DNA of 36,273 nt from JBDHAC01 sp039588215 (lineage in GTDB: Bacteria; Gemmatimonadota; Gemmatimonadetes; Palauibacterales; Palauibacteraceae), in contig JBDHAD010000029.1 of the NCBI GenBank assembly GCA_039588215.1, forward strand, positions 1-36,273, given 5' to 3'. A program made the position numbers and the translations under genes. Numbering within the stretch: the stretch's first letter is position 1; each line of letters begins with the position of its first letter. Of this stretch, positions 1-7,662 are shown piece after piece. Below the pieces are notes generated by a model, which saw only the letters and a program-made list of their open reading frames with translations, did no database searches and was not told the DNA's origin.

Positions 1-2
1 TC

Positions 3-1436
3 GGCATCATTGCCTTCATGGCGATGGCCGCCGCCGGCTGCCAATCCGGGGAGGCGAACGAGGCCGCATCAACCCTCACGACGGCGACGGTCGAGCGACA
101 AACGATCGTTTCGAGCGTCGAGGCGACCGGCACGATCGAGCCGATCCGCATCATCGAAGTCAAGTCCCAGGCGGGGGGCGAGATCCTCGATCTCCCCGTC
201 GAGCTCGGTGATTACGTCGAGCGCGGGACGCTCCTCGTGCGCATCGATCCTCGCGACGTACGGAATGCTTTCGAACAGGCGAGCGCGGACTTGGAAGTCG
301 CCGAGGCGCGTTTCGGTGTGGCCACGCGCCAGCTCGAGCGAATTCAGACGCTGCACGATTCCGACATCGTGACCGATGAGGAGCTCGACGGCGCGATTCT
401 GGAGCACGCGAACGCGAAGGCGGTGCTGGTCCGCGGGCAGACGAACCTCGAGTTGGCCGAAGACCGGCTGAACGACGTCACTCTGCGTGCCCCGATCTCC
501 GGCACCGTGGTCGAGCGAACGATCGAGCAGGGTCAGGTCATCACCGGTACCCGCGACCTGACCGGCGGAACCGTCCTCATGCGGATGGCCGATTTGAACG
601 AGGTCCAGGTCCGAACCCTGGTGGACGAAACGGACATCGGACGGCTCGAGCCCGGTCTCGGCGCCGAGATCACGGTGGAGGCGTACCCCGACCAGACATT
701 CCGCGGCACGGTTCTCAAGATCGAGCCTCAGGCCGTGGTCCAGCAGAACGTAACGATGTTCGCGGTGCTCACCCGGATCTCCAACGAGAACGATCTGCTC
801 CGGCCCGGCATGAACGCGGATGTCGAGGTTGTTGTCGGGCGAGAGGCCGATGTGCTCGCCCTCCCCAACGGCGCCATCAAGACACCTCAAGAGGCGACAC
901 AGCTCGCGGACGCCCTCGGGATCGATGCCGACGTCGAGGAGCTTCAGCGGGAGATGCAGCAGCGCCGGAATGGCGGACCCGAGGGGGCGGACGGGAACGG
1001 CGAGGCGGAACAGAGTCTCGAGAGCGCCGGCGACGCCGCAGACTCGAAAGAGACGATCGGGGGTGTCCCCGTCTCGAGGCTCGCGACGATGTCGCAAGAC
1101 GAGCGCCGCCGGTGGTTCACGAATTTGTCCGAGGCAGACCGTCAGAAGGCCTTCCGGCTGTTTCAACAGCAGCGCGAACAGCTGGCACAGGCGGATCGCG
1201 GGGATCCCGCTCGCCCGAAACCGGCCTTCGTCTTCGTGGCCGGGGAGCAGGGGGCGCTCAGCCTCAAGCCGATCATGATCGGCCTGGGCGATTTCGACCA
1301 CACCCAGATCCTTGTAGGTCTGGAGGAGGGCGACCAGGTGATCACGGTTCCGCTGTCGCTCGTCCAGCAGCAGGACCTGCTGGAGCGGATCCGGAGCCGG
1401 AGCGGCGTGCCCGGGATCAGTCGCAACGGCAACTGA
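3..1436 (+). CDS. Efflux RND/MacA-type periplasmic adaptor subunit (5' end outside window)
   Basis: This is a membrane-fusion protein of the HlyD/MacA class, which links an inner-membrane ABC or RND exporter to an outer-membrane channel. The frame is already open at base 3 and reads GIIAF before the first ATG at 18. It then gives a lipobox ending in A-A-G-C, so the true start is probably upstream and the protein a lipoprotein anchored at that Cys. Visible parts in order are the first lipoyl half (SQAGGEILDLPVELGDYVERG), a helical hairpin, the second lipoyl half (LRAPISGTVVERTIEQGQVI), a beta-barrel domain (LRPGMNADVEV) and a C-terminal membrane-proximal domain. A charged Glu/Gln/Arg-rich insertion of roughly 100 residues, about residues 285-390, separates the last two. 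The MacB-like permease follows 125 bp downstream, which supports a MacAB-type pump. The substrate is unknown. Confidence 0.9.
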   Translation, partial: GIIAFMAMAAAGCQSGEANEAASTLTTATVERQTIVSSVEATGTIEPIRIIEVKSQAGGEILDLPVELGDYVERGTLLVRIDPRDVRNAFEQASADLEVAEARFGVATRQLERIQTLHDSDIVTDEELDGAILEHANAKAVLVRGQTNLELAEDRLNDVTLRAPISGTVVERTIEQGQVITGTRDLTGGTVLMRMADLNEVQVRTLVDETDIGRLEPGLGAEITVEAYPDQTFRGTVLKIEPQAVVQQNVTMFAVLTRISNENDLLRPGMNADVEVVVGREADVLALPNGAIKTPQEATQLADALGIDADVEELQREMQQRRNGGPEGADGNGEAEQSLESAGDAADSKETIGGVPVSRLATMSQDERRRWFTNLSEADRQKAFRLFQQQREQLAQADRGDPARPKPAFVFVAGEQGALSLKPIMIGLGDFDHTQILVGLEEGDQVITVPLSLVQQQDLLERIRSRSGVPGISRNGN

Positions 1437-1523
1437 CGGCGACCGAGCGAGCGACCTTCGGGCGACGGTGGGGAACGACAAGTGGGCGACGTTGGAGGGC
1501 AGAGTGCAAGGACAGGAGAGACG

Positions 1524-1565
1524 ATGACGACGATGCGGACGCGCGCTTGTGAGGACCGAGGATGA
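1524..1565 (+). CDS. Possible 13-codon leader ORF coupled to the permease
   Basis: A short frame starts at ATG 1524, has an AGGAG motif about 6 nt upstream (in ggacaggagagacg), runs 13 codons and stops with TGA at 1563-1565. Its stop overlaps the ATG of the permease (1562) in an ATGA arrangement typical of translational coupling. The encoded peptide (MTTMRTRACEDRG) matches nothing I recognise. It may only deliver ribosomes to the permease start. A chance ORF is equally possible in this GC-rich DNA. Confidence 0.25.
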   Translation: MTTMRTRACEDRG

Positions 1566-2770
1566 TCTTCTTCGAGATCTTGCGGGTGGCGATGGACGCG
1601 ATCCGGGCGAACAAGATGCGCTCGATCCTCACCATGCTGGGCATCGTGATCGGAGTGGGAGCCGTGATCACGATGGTGGCGCTGGGCGAGGGCGCGCAGC
1701 GCGCGGTCGAAGAGCAGATCGCCAGCCTCGGTACGAACGTCCTCACGATTCGGCCGGGTCAGGGGATGTTCCGCGGCGTCCGCGGCGGAGACGCTCGTCT
1801 GACGGTGGAAGATGCGGTGGCGGTCAAGCGCGGCGCGCCGGCCGTGATCGCCATGGCGCCCGAGATGCGGGGCACGCTCCAGGTGCAGTTCGGGCGTAGC
1901 AACGCAAACATTCGGATCATGGGGACGACCCCCAACTACGCCGAGGTCAACAACTACGAGATCGATCTCGGCCGCTTCTTCAACGAGGCCGAGAACGAGG
2001 GCCGCAGACGCGTCGCCGTCCTCGGCGGGGGCGCACTCACGAGCCTCGGTACCACCGCCGCGGAGATCGTCGGTAGGACGATCTCGATCCGAAACATCAC
2101 GTTCGAGGTCGTGGGTGCCCTGAAGGCCAAAGGTGGGGGCGGCTGGTTCAACGAGGACGAGCAAATCTACGTGCCGCTCGAGACAGCGCAGTTCCGCCTG
2201 TTAGGCACCGATCGGCTGGGGTCGATCAAGGTCGTCGTGGCAAGTCGAGCGGCGATGACACCGGCGATGGTACAGATCGAAGAGACACTCAGACGCGAGC
2301 ACCGGCTCCCGCTCGGGAAGGCAAATGACTTCTGGATCTCCGACAGCGCACAGTTCCTCGAGACACAGCAGGAGACCACGCAGACGTTCACCGCCCTGCT
2401 CGCCAGCATCGCCGCCGTGAGCCTTCTCGTGGGCGGCATCGGCATCATGAACATCATGCTCGTGTCGGTCACCGAGCGCACGCGTGAGATCGGCGTCCGG
2501 AAGGCCCTCGGCGCGACGCGACGCGCGGTCTTGCTCCAGTTTCTGCTCGAGGCCACGACGCTTTGCCTCGTGGGCGGAGTTCTCGGCATCGGGTTCGGGT
2601 TCGCCGCCTCGAGCGCGCTTGCCAACATGGCCAACTGGAACACGGCGATCGCACCGGAAGCGGTCGGGCTCGCCGTCCTCTTCGCGGGCGTGGTCGGGGT
2701 CTTCTTCGGTCTGTGGCCCGCGCGTCGCGCGGCCAGCCTCGACCCGATCGTCGCTCTCCGTTACGAGTAG
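1562..2770 (+). CDS. MacB-type ABC transporter permease (FtsX family)
   Basis: The 402-residue protein has the MacB permease plan. An N-terminal transmembrane helix lies in MRSILTMLGIVIGVGAVIT, followed by a periplasmic MacB_PCD domain of about 200 residues. The C-terminal FtsX domain has three helices, starting with SLLVGGIGIMNIMLVSVTER and the coupling segment TREIGVRKALGA. It ends with the family-typical LWPARRAASLDPIVALRYE. There is no nucleotide-binding domain, so the ATPase must be a separate protein, probably encoded upstream of the window. With the adaptor just upstream it should form a tripartite efflux or lipoprotein-export pump. GAGGACCGAGG precedes the ATG as a ribosome binding site. 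Confidence 0.93.
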   Translation: MIFFEILRVAMDAIRANKMRSILTMLGIVIGVGAVITMVALGEGAQRAVEEQIASLGTNVLTIRPGQGMFRGVRGGDARLTVEDAVAVKRGAPAVIAMAPEMRGTLQVQFGRSNANIRIMGTTPNYAEVNNYEIDLGRFFNEAENEGRRRVAVLGGGALTSLGTTAAEIVGRTISIRNITFEVVGALKAKGGGGWFNEDEQIYVPLETAQFRLLGTDRLGSIKVVVASRAAMTPAMVQIEETLRREHRLPLGKANDFWISDSAQFLETQQETTQTFTALLASIAAVSLLVGGIGIMNIMLVSVTERTREIGVRKALGATRRAVLLQFLLEATTLCLVGGVLGIGFGFAASSALANMANWNTAIAPEAVGLAVLFAGVVGVFFGLWPARRAASLDPIVALRYE

Positions 2771-2788
2771 TCCGGAACGCGGAAGCCG

Positions 2789-3316
2789 ATGACCCCCTCC
2801 GATCTCCAGATGCTTCCTCCCGATGCCCGCTTATGGGTGTTCGGATCCGACCGCGCCCTGACGCCGGAGGAGGCGAGTCGTCTGACGCAGACGCTGAACC
2901 GGTTCATCGGCCGTTGGACCGCCCACAGCGCCGAGCTGACGGCGGTCTTCACGCTCCTGGAGGATCGTTTCGTGCTCGTGGCGGTGGACGAGAGCCGGGC
3001 CGCGGCGTCAGGTTGCTCGATCGACACGTTGATCCGCCAGCTCGAGGAGCTCGAGCACGCCCTCGATATCAGACTGCTCGACGGCCGGCTCGTATGGTAC
3101 CGGGACGAGTCGGGGGCCATCGTTTCTTGCGATAGGGAGGAGTTTCGACGCCTGGGGCAGGAAGGCCAGCTCGATGGTCAGACCGGGGTGTTCGACCTCA
3201 CGCTCGATCGCCTGGGCGGGTGGCGATCCGGCCTCTTCGAACGACCCGCCGCCGACTCGTGGCACGCTAGCCTGCTCACCCCATCCGGCGCCGGCGCCCG
3301 CGCGCGCCCCGTCTGA
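2789..3316 (+). CDS. Conserved hypothetical protein (family often misnamed 'ABC transporter ATPase')
   Basis: This 175-residue soluble protein starts 18 bp after the permease stop and is probably cotranscribed with it. It has the hallmarks of a small conserved family known from Bacteroidota and relatives: LPPDARLWVFGSDRALTPEE near the N-terminus, WTAHSAEL, FVLVAVDES, the segment SGCSIDTLIRQLEELE, and a DSWHASLL-like end. Some members carry the database name ABC transporter ATPase, but no Walker A or B motif is present here, so I do not use that name. Its function is unknown. The family assignment is from memory of these motifs. The last dozen residues (TPSGAGARARPV) are low complexity. Confidence 0.75.
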   Translation: MTPSDLQMLPPDARLWVFGSDRALTPEEASRLTQTLNRFIGRWTAHSAELTAVFTLLEDRFVLVAVDESRAAASGCSIDTLIRQLEELEHALDIRLLDGRLVWYRDESGAIVSCDREEFRRLGQEGQLDGQTGVFDLTLDRLGGWRSGLFERPAADSWHASLLTPSGAGARARPV

Positions 3317-3344
3317 ACAGGCGTGGCCCACAATTCCTGAAGCG

Positions 3345-4526
3345 GTGAGCGGCGCTTCGGACCCGGGAGATCAGCGGGGCTTGGGCCTCGGGTTGATGCT
3401 CTCGGGGGGAGGTGCGCGCGCGGCCTATCAAACCGGGGTTTTGAGCGGGATCGGGAAGCGCCGGCCCGATCTGGAGACGCCGCTCCTGACCGGAGTCTCC
3501 GCGGGGGGAATCAACCTCGGCTTCATCGCGGCCTATCGAGGCACGTTCGGTGAGGCCACCGAGGCCCTGAAGCGCAGGTGGCTCTCGCTCACGACCGAGG
3601 AGGTATTCCGCAGCGATCCTCCTTCTCTCCTGAAGGCCGGGGCCCGCTGGGGGTTGTCGATCGCCTCGGGTGGATCCCGTCTCGCACCTCGCGGGCGTTC
3701 CCTCGTCGACACCGCTCCGTTACGGGAGTTTCTCCGCCGCAGCATCGACGCGACCGGCATCGAGAAGAACCTCGAGGACGGCGTCTTCAAGGCGGTCGCG
3801 CTCTCGGCCCTCTCGTATCAGACGGGACGGACGGTCACCTTCGTACAGGGAGACGTACCCATCCGCCTCGAACCGGCCAGCGCCCACCATCGGACTGTCC
3901 GGGCGCGGCTCACCGTCGAGCACATCATGGCGTCCTCGGCGATCCCACTGCTGTTTCCGGCGGTCAAGATCGGGCAGCAATTCTATGGGGATGGGAGCTT
4001 CCGGTCGGCGGCGCCCTTCGGGCCTGCGATCCAGCTCGGTGCAGACCGGATCCTGGGGATCTCCGCCCGTTACGCCCGTAGCGAGATCGAAGCCCGCCGG
4101 CCGGAGGTGCTCGGGTATCCTCCGCCCGCCCGCATCCTCGGTATTCTCCTCAACTCCGTGTTCCTCGATACGCTGGATTGGGATGCCTCTACGATCGAGC
4201 GCATCAACGGCCTCATCGACCAGATTCCGGAAGAGGAGCGCCGGGCCGAGGGGCTACGCCAGGTGGACCTCTATATTCAGCGGCCGTCGAGGGACCTCGG
4301 CCGCCTCGCGGCAGAGTTCGAGGTCCGCCTCCCGCGGTCGCTCCGCTTCCTCGTGCGTGGCCTCGGGACATCGGGAACGAAGAGCGCGGACTTCATCAGC
4401 TACTTGCTGTTCGAGAGCGCGTACATCTCGACGCTCATCGAGCTCGGAGAGGAGGACGCGGAGCGGAACTGGGAACGTATCTCCGCCTTCCTGGGTCCAC
4501 CGGAACGGGGAGCGGGCGTGTCTTGA
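3345..4526 (+). CDS. Patatin-like phospholipase family protein
   Basis: This is a predicted serine lipase/acyl hydrolase with a Ser-Asp dyad. The glycine-rich oxyanion-hole segment is GLMLSGGGARAAYQTGVL. The nucleophile elbow is G-V-S-A-G (Ser52), and the catalytic Asp is Asp216 in FYGDGS. MASSAIPLLFPAVKIG before the Asp is also family-typical. The frame is open back to 3174, but that would overlap the preceding gene by 143 bp. GTG 3345 places the start 14 residues ahead of the conserved core and is preferred, giving 393 residues. No signal peptide is evident. It is convergent with the AhpD-like gene: the two stop codons are 6 bp apart, and a 10-bp palindrome (cgactagtcg, 4530-4539) spans the junction. 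Confidence 0.9.
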   Translation: MSGASDPGDQRGLGLGLMLSGGGARAAYQTGVLSGIGKRRPDLETPLLTGVSAGGINLGFIAAYRGTFGEATEALKRRWLSLTTEEVFRSDPPSLLKAGARWGLSIASGGSRLAPRGRSLVDTAPLREFLRRSIDATGIEKNLEDGVFKAVALSALSYQTGRTVTFVQGDVPIRLEPASAHHRTVRARLTVEHIMASSAIPLLFPAVKIGQQFYGDGSFRSAAPFGPAIQLGADRILGISARYARSEIEARRPEVLGYPPPARILGILLNSVFLDTLDWDASTIERINGLIDQIPEEERRAEGLRQVDLYIQRPSRDLGRLAAEFEVRLPRSLRFLVRGLGTSGTKSADFISYLLFESAYISTLIELGEEDAERNWERISAFLGPPERGAGVS

Positions 4527-4532
4527 CTCCGA

Positions 4533-5096
4533 CTAGTCGAGGAAAGGGCTGGGCGCCGTCGGCTCTACGTCCAGCGCGTTGTTCACCCGATTGAAGTAGG
4601 CGAACAAGCCCGCGACGAGCGTGATCTCGACGATCTCGGCCTCGGAGTAAAACCCACGTAGCTCCTGCAGGAGCGCGGGCTCGACCTCGCCCGAACCCCG
4701 CGTCATCGCTTCCGAGAACTTCAGAGCCGCCAATTCCGGCTTGTTATAGAGGCCCGGGTCGAGAGCGTCCGCCATCAAGCCGTGGATCTGCGTGGGGGTC
4801 GCGTCGAACGCAGCTGCCAGCTGCGTGTGGGAGGCGAGTCAGTATCTGCACCCGTTGAGCCACGAGACGCGTACGGAGATCATCTCCTTCAGGCGGGTGG
4901 GGACGCTTCCCTGCCGCATGACGGTGACGAAGTGGGTGATCATCGTCTCCAGGTGCTTGGGAAGGTGGCCCACCGTCCGGAACATGTTCGGGACGTTGCC
5001 TCTCTCCTTCAGGAAGCGCCCGAAGATCTCCTGCACCGCCGGCTCGTTTCCCTCAAGTGGTAGCACGGACAGTCTCGCGTTGTGGCTTTCGTTCAC
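4533..5096 (-). CDS. AhpD-like alkylhydroperoxidase, probable selenoprotein (in-frame TGA = Sec86)
   Basis: This is a carboxymuconolactone decarboxylase/AhpD-family peroxidase of 187 residues when TGA 4839-4841 is read as an amino acid. Without readthrough the frame splits into an 85-residue head and a tail ending at 4533, both in the same frame with family-like sequence right up to the TGA on both sides. The active site reads N-G-C83-R-Y-[TGA86]-L-A-S-H90, with Glu71 twelve residues before Cys83. These spacings equal Glu118-Cys130-Cys133-His137 of mycobacterial AhpD, so the TGA replaces the second Cys of CxxC. A SECIS-like hairpin follows (separate entry). I chose GTG 5094-5096 because GAGGAGGA lies just upstream; the adjacent GTG 5097-5099 is the alternative. 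It lies 64 bp after the SbcC-like gene, possibly on one transcript. A TGC-to-TGA error or mutation is the main alternative. Confidence 0.85.
4808..4826 (-). promoter_or_regulatory. Putative bacterial SECIS element
   Basis: In the mRNA the first 12 nt after the UGA are followed by a perfect 8-bp stem-loop, ACGCAGCU-GGC-AGCUGCGU (arms 4826-4819 and 4815-4808, loop 4818-4816). The apical loop starts with G and begins 20 nt after the UGA. Known bacterial SECIS elements have a small apical loop with a G in its first two positions, located roughly 16-37 nt after the UGA. UCGC, 1 nt after the UGA, can also pair with GCGA beyond the hairpin to give a lower helix with an internal loop. SelB binding is inferred. 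Confidence 0.7.
4839..4841 (-). other. In-frame TGA, predicted selenocysteine codon
   Basis: The codons on the minus strand read TGC AGA TAC TGA CTC GCC TCC CAC (Cys-Arg-Tyr-?-Leu-Ala-Ser-His). The reading frame continues uninterrupted for another 101 codons to TAG at 4533-4535. AhpD-like proteins with Sec in the CxxC motif have been reported from marine metagenomes, so the family precedent exists. The position of the codon, not only its presence, supports recoding. Confidence 0.8.
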
Positions 5097-5160
5097 CACT
5101 CCTCCTCGATTCTCGTGGGTCGGATTCGTGTGGACGTCGCCGGGCACCCTCCACTCTCGG

Positions 5161-7662
5161 TCAATCGTCGCCCAGGAAGCTCCACAGATCCGGGTCGGCC
5201 GCAGACGCTTCCTCGGTGTCGGAGGCGGGGGAAAGGCGGTCGTGCCCAGCGCTCGCCCGGCCCGATTTTGACCCGTTTCCAGACATCGGGGCCGAGATCG
5301 ATCTGGACTTCCCTGGCCCGCCGGTTCGTTCGACGCGATCGTCACTGAGGGCAATTGACGAATCGAGATCCAGCTGCGGCTCGATGCCGAGGTGGTCGAC
5401 GAGCAGCCGGTCCTGAGTTGCCACGATCACCTGCCGCTCGAGGGCGATCTTCGCCAGCACGTCCCAGAGCTCTCGCGCTCGGCCCGGATCCAGGTGGACG
5501 AAGGGGTCATCCAGCAGCAGGGGTAGCCGAACGCCAAGCCCGGCAAGGAAATCCGCCGCCCCCAGGCGCACCGCGAGCAACGTGATGTGCAGCTGACCGT
5601 AGCTCAAAGGGGGAGAGGCGAGCGGCAGTGAGCGATCACCGGCCCGGACACGGGCGGTCTCGAGGCCCTCGGTCGCCTCGAGAGGGCCGAGCTCGCCGTT
5701 CGAGATCTCCTCGAGGTGCCGGGAGATCGACACGAGGAGGCGTTCCTGGTCGGTGCTTCGAAAAGCCTCGTACGCCTCGGTGATGAGCGCGCTCGCCTCT
5801 CGATAGGCTGCCGCTCTCTGGTCCGTCGCTTCGAGTTGCTCGCGCAACTGCTCGATCTCGCGCTCGAGGGCGAGGGCACTCTGCCCGGGACGACCTTCGT
5901 ACGCGATGCGACGCTCGAGACCGGCGAGCCCTTCCTGAAGCTCACCATGCCTCGCGCGGCGATCCTGCAGGGATGTGCGGACGGCCCCACCCGTCGCCTC
6001 GACACCTGCAGGTAGCTTGAAGCTCCGCCGCGAGGCCTCGAGGAGGCGGACCTTGAGCGGAGCGAGCCGCTCGGCGCGCTCCGCCGAGACCGCTCGCTGT
6101 ATCTCCCGAAGCCGGCAGCGCCCGCGTTCGACCACCCCGGCGACCCCTCCCGTCGAGGCTACCGCACGGGCCGTCTCGCGATCCTTCGCGTCCACTTCAG
6201 CTTCCGAATCTCGAGCGGTCTCGGCCTCGAGCGCACGGGTGGCGCGGTCCATGGCATTTCGGAGCGAGCGCTCGGCTTCCGCCAGCTGCTGTCGCTCGGC
6301 CGCCTGACGCTCGAACTCGCGGCGGCGGTGCGGCAGCGTATCGGGTGTGAGAGAGCCACCGTCAGGCACGCCTTCCAGCAGAGCCTCGATTCGGCCCTCA
6401 ACATCCCGGGTTTCCTCCTCGGCTCGCCGCAGCTCGTCCGCGAGGCGCGCTCTCTCCGTCGCGACACCGTGGCGGCGCGCCCAGACTGCTGCTCCGAACG
6501 CGACCCCCCCGAGAAGCAAGACGGCGCCTGTGAGCGCCATCTCCTGGGCGAGTAACCACACGCCGGCGACGACCGCCGCTGCCGGTGCCAGGAGGCGCAC
6601 ATGGGCCTCGCGACCCGGGGGCGCGACATCCGACACCCGAGCTCGAAGGGTTTCGAGCGTCGCGTCCAGCGTATGACGACGAGGCCACAGCCCCTCCTCA
6701 AGAGCCCCGACACGCGCGAGGAAATCAGTCGGGTAGACCGGCTCGTCCTGCGCGAGATCGCGGGTCTGCAACAGGTGTAGCCGAGCCATCGCTTCATCCA
6801 GCTCGTGTCCCGTCGACTCGAGCTGCCGCACCCTTCCCTGGCTGGCCTCCTCCGCCGTCCTCAGGGTCTCGAGCTCGGACACGCCCTCGAAGGCGGCTTC
6901 TAACGCCTCGATCTCCATCCGCAAGCCGGCGATCTCGCCCTTCAGCCGATCCCGCTCCCGGGCGAGAGGCGCGCGCCGGTCCTCGGCCGCGCGGGCGTCA
7001 CGCGCGCGCGACTCCAAATCGGCCACTTCCTCCTGCAATCGTTCGAGCCTTCCGTGCTTGCGCCTCCGCGACTCTCCTTCCGAGATCGGCTCGAGGGTGA
7101 GCTCGTGGTATTCGGCCCGAAGTCGGCGTTGAGCGCTCTCTACGTCGGCGTGCCCACCCGCCGCTACCCGCAGCAGGTCCTCGCTCAGCTCGGTTCGGAT
7201 GAGCCCGCCCTGCTGAACGCAGCCCGTACGCTCGTACGCGTCGAGGTCCGCCAGTCCGAACTGACCGCGTAGCACCTCACGATACCGTCGGCTGGTCTCC
7301 CCGGCCCGGGCCAGATTCGCCTCTCCCTCGAAGAGCGGTGGGTCCTCCCCCACGCGTCGAACCACCACTTCATGGCTGTCGAAGTCGCGATCGAAGGTGA
7401 GCGAGCCTTCGGGTCCGTCGAGCTCGACCGTCGCGCGGTACTCGCCGCCCGTCCAGGGTCGTCGGCGCCGGTGTCCACGGCGCTCGTCGCGGCGGAGACG
7501 GCGAAATCCGTACAGCGAGCGCACGAGTGCCTCGACGATGGTCGATTTTCCGGTGCCGTTCGAGCCGACGATCAGGTAGGGCACGTCGACCTCGTCGAAT
7601 TCCACTCGCCCGGCGTGACGCCCGTAGGAGAGCTCCACGAACTTGTAGCGCACGCCGCTCAC
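5161..7662 (-). CDS. SbcC/YhaN-like SMC-type ATPase with membrane hairpin
   Basis: This 833-residue ABC-class ATPase is of the Rad50/SbcC type and probably works with the nuclease encoded just upstream. Walker A is GSNGTGKST at about residues 33-41. Long charged coiled coils follow on both sides. The signature-like SYGQLH lies near residue 690, and Walker B is LLLDDPFVHLD near residue 715. Between the coils, at about residues 358-396, are two hydrophobic segments (roughly LLAPAAAVVAGVWLLA and GAVLLLGGVAFGAAVW). No CxxC zinc hook is seen. Bacillus YhaN has a similar layout as I recall it. GTG 7660-7662 overlaps the nuclease stop as GTGA, so translation is probably coupled. A longer upstream frame exists but lies inside the nuclease gene. 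The C-terminal 60 residues are low complexity. Confidence 0.88.
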   Translation of the reverse strand: MSGVRYKFVELSYGRHAGRVEFDEVDVPYLIVGSNGTGKSTIVEALVRSLYGFRRLRRDERRGHRRRRPWTGGEYRATVELDGPEGSLTFDRDFDSHEVVVRRVGEDPPLFEGEANLARAGETSRRYREVLRGQFGLADLDAYERTGCVQQGGLIRTELSEDLLRVAAGGHADVESAQRRLRAEYHELTLEPISEGESRRRKHGRLERLQEEVADLESRARDARAAEDRRAPLARERDRLKGEIAGLRMEIEALEAAFEGVSELETLRTAEEASQGRVRQLESTGHELDEAMARLHLLQTRDLAQDEPVYPTDFLARVGALEEGLWPRRHTLDATLETLRARVSDVAPPGREAHVRLLAPAAAVVAGVWLLAQEMALTGAVLLLGGVAFGAAVWARRHGVATERARLADELRRAEEETRDVEGRIEALLEGVPDGGSLTPDTLPHRRREFERQAAERQQLAEAERSLRNAMDRATRALEAETARDSEAEVDAKDRETARAVASTGGVAGVVERGRCRLREIQRAVSAERAERLAPLKVRLLEASRRSFKLPAGVEATGGAVRTSLQDRRARHGELQEGLAGLERRIAYEGRPGQSALALEREIEQLREQLEATDQRAAAYREASALITEAYEAFRSTDQERLLVSISRHLEEISNGELGPLEATEGLETARVRAGDRSLPLASPPLSYGQLHITLLAVRLGAADFLAGLGVRLPLLLDDPFVHLDPGRARELWDVLAKIALERQVIVATQDRLLVDHLGIEPQLDLDSSIALSDDRVERTGGPGKSRSISAPMSGNGSKSGRASAGHDRLSPASDTEEASAADPDLWSFLGDD

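Noticed and set aside
3174..3344. Longer patatin-like protein starting at 3174
   Set aside because: The extra residues overlap the preceding gene, are Arg/Pro/Ala-rich and lack any conserved feature. GTG 3345 precedes the conserved core.
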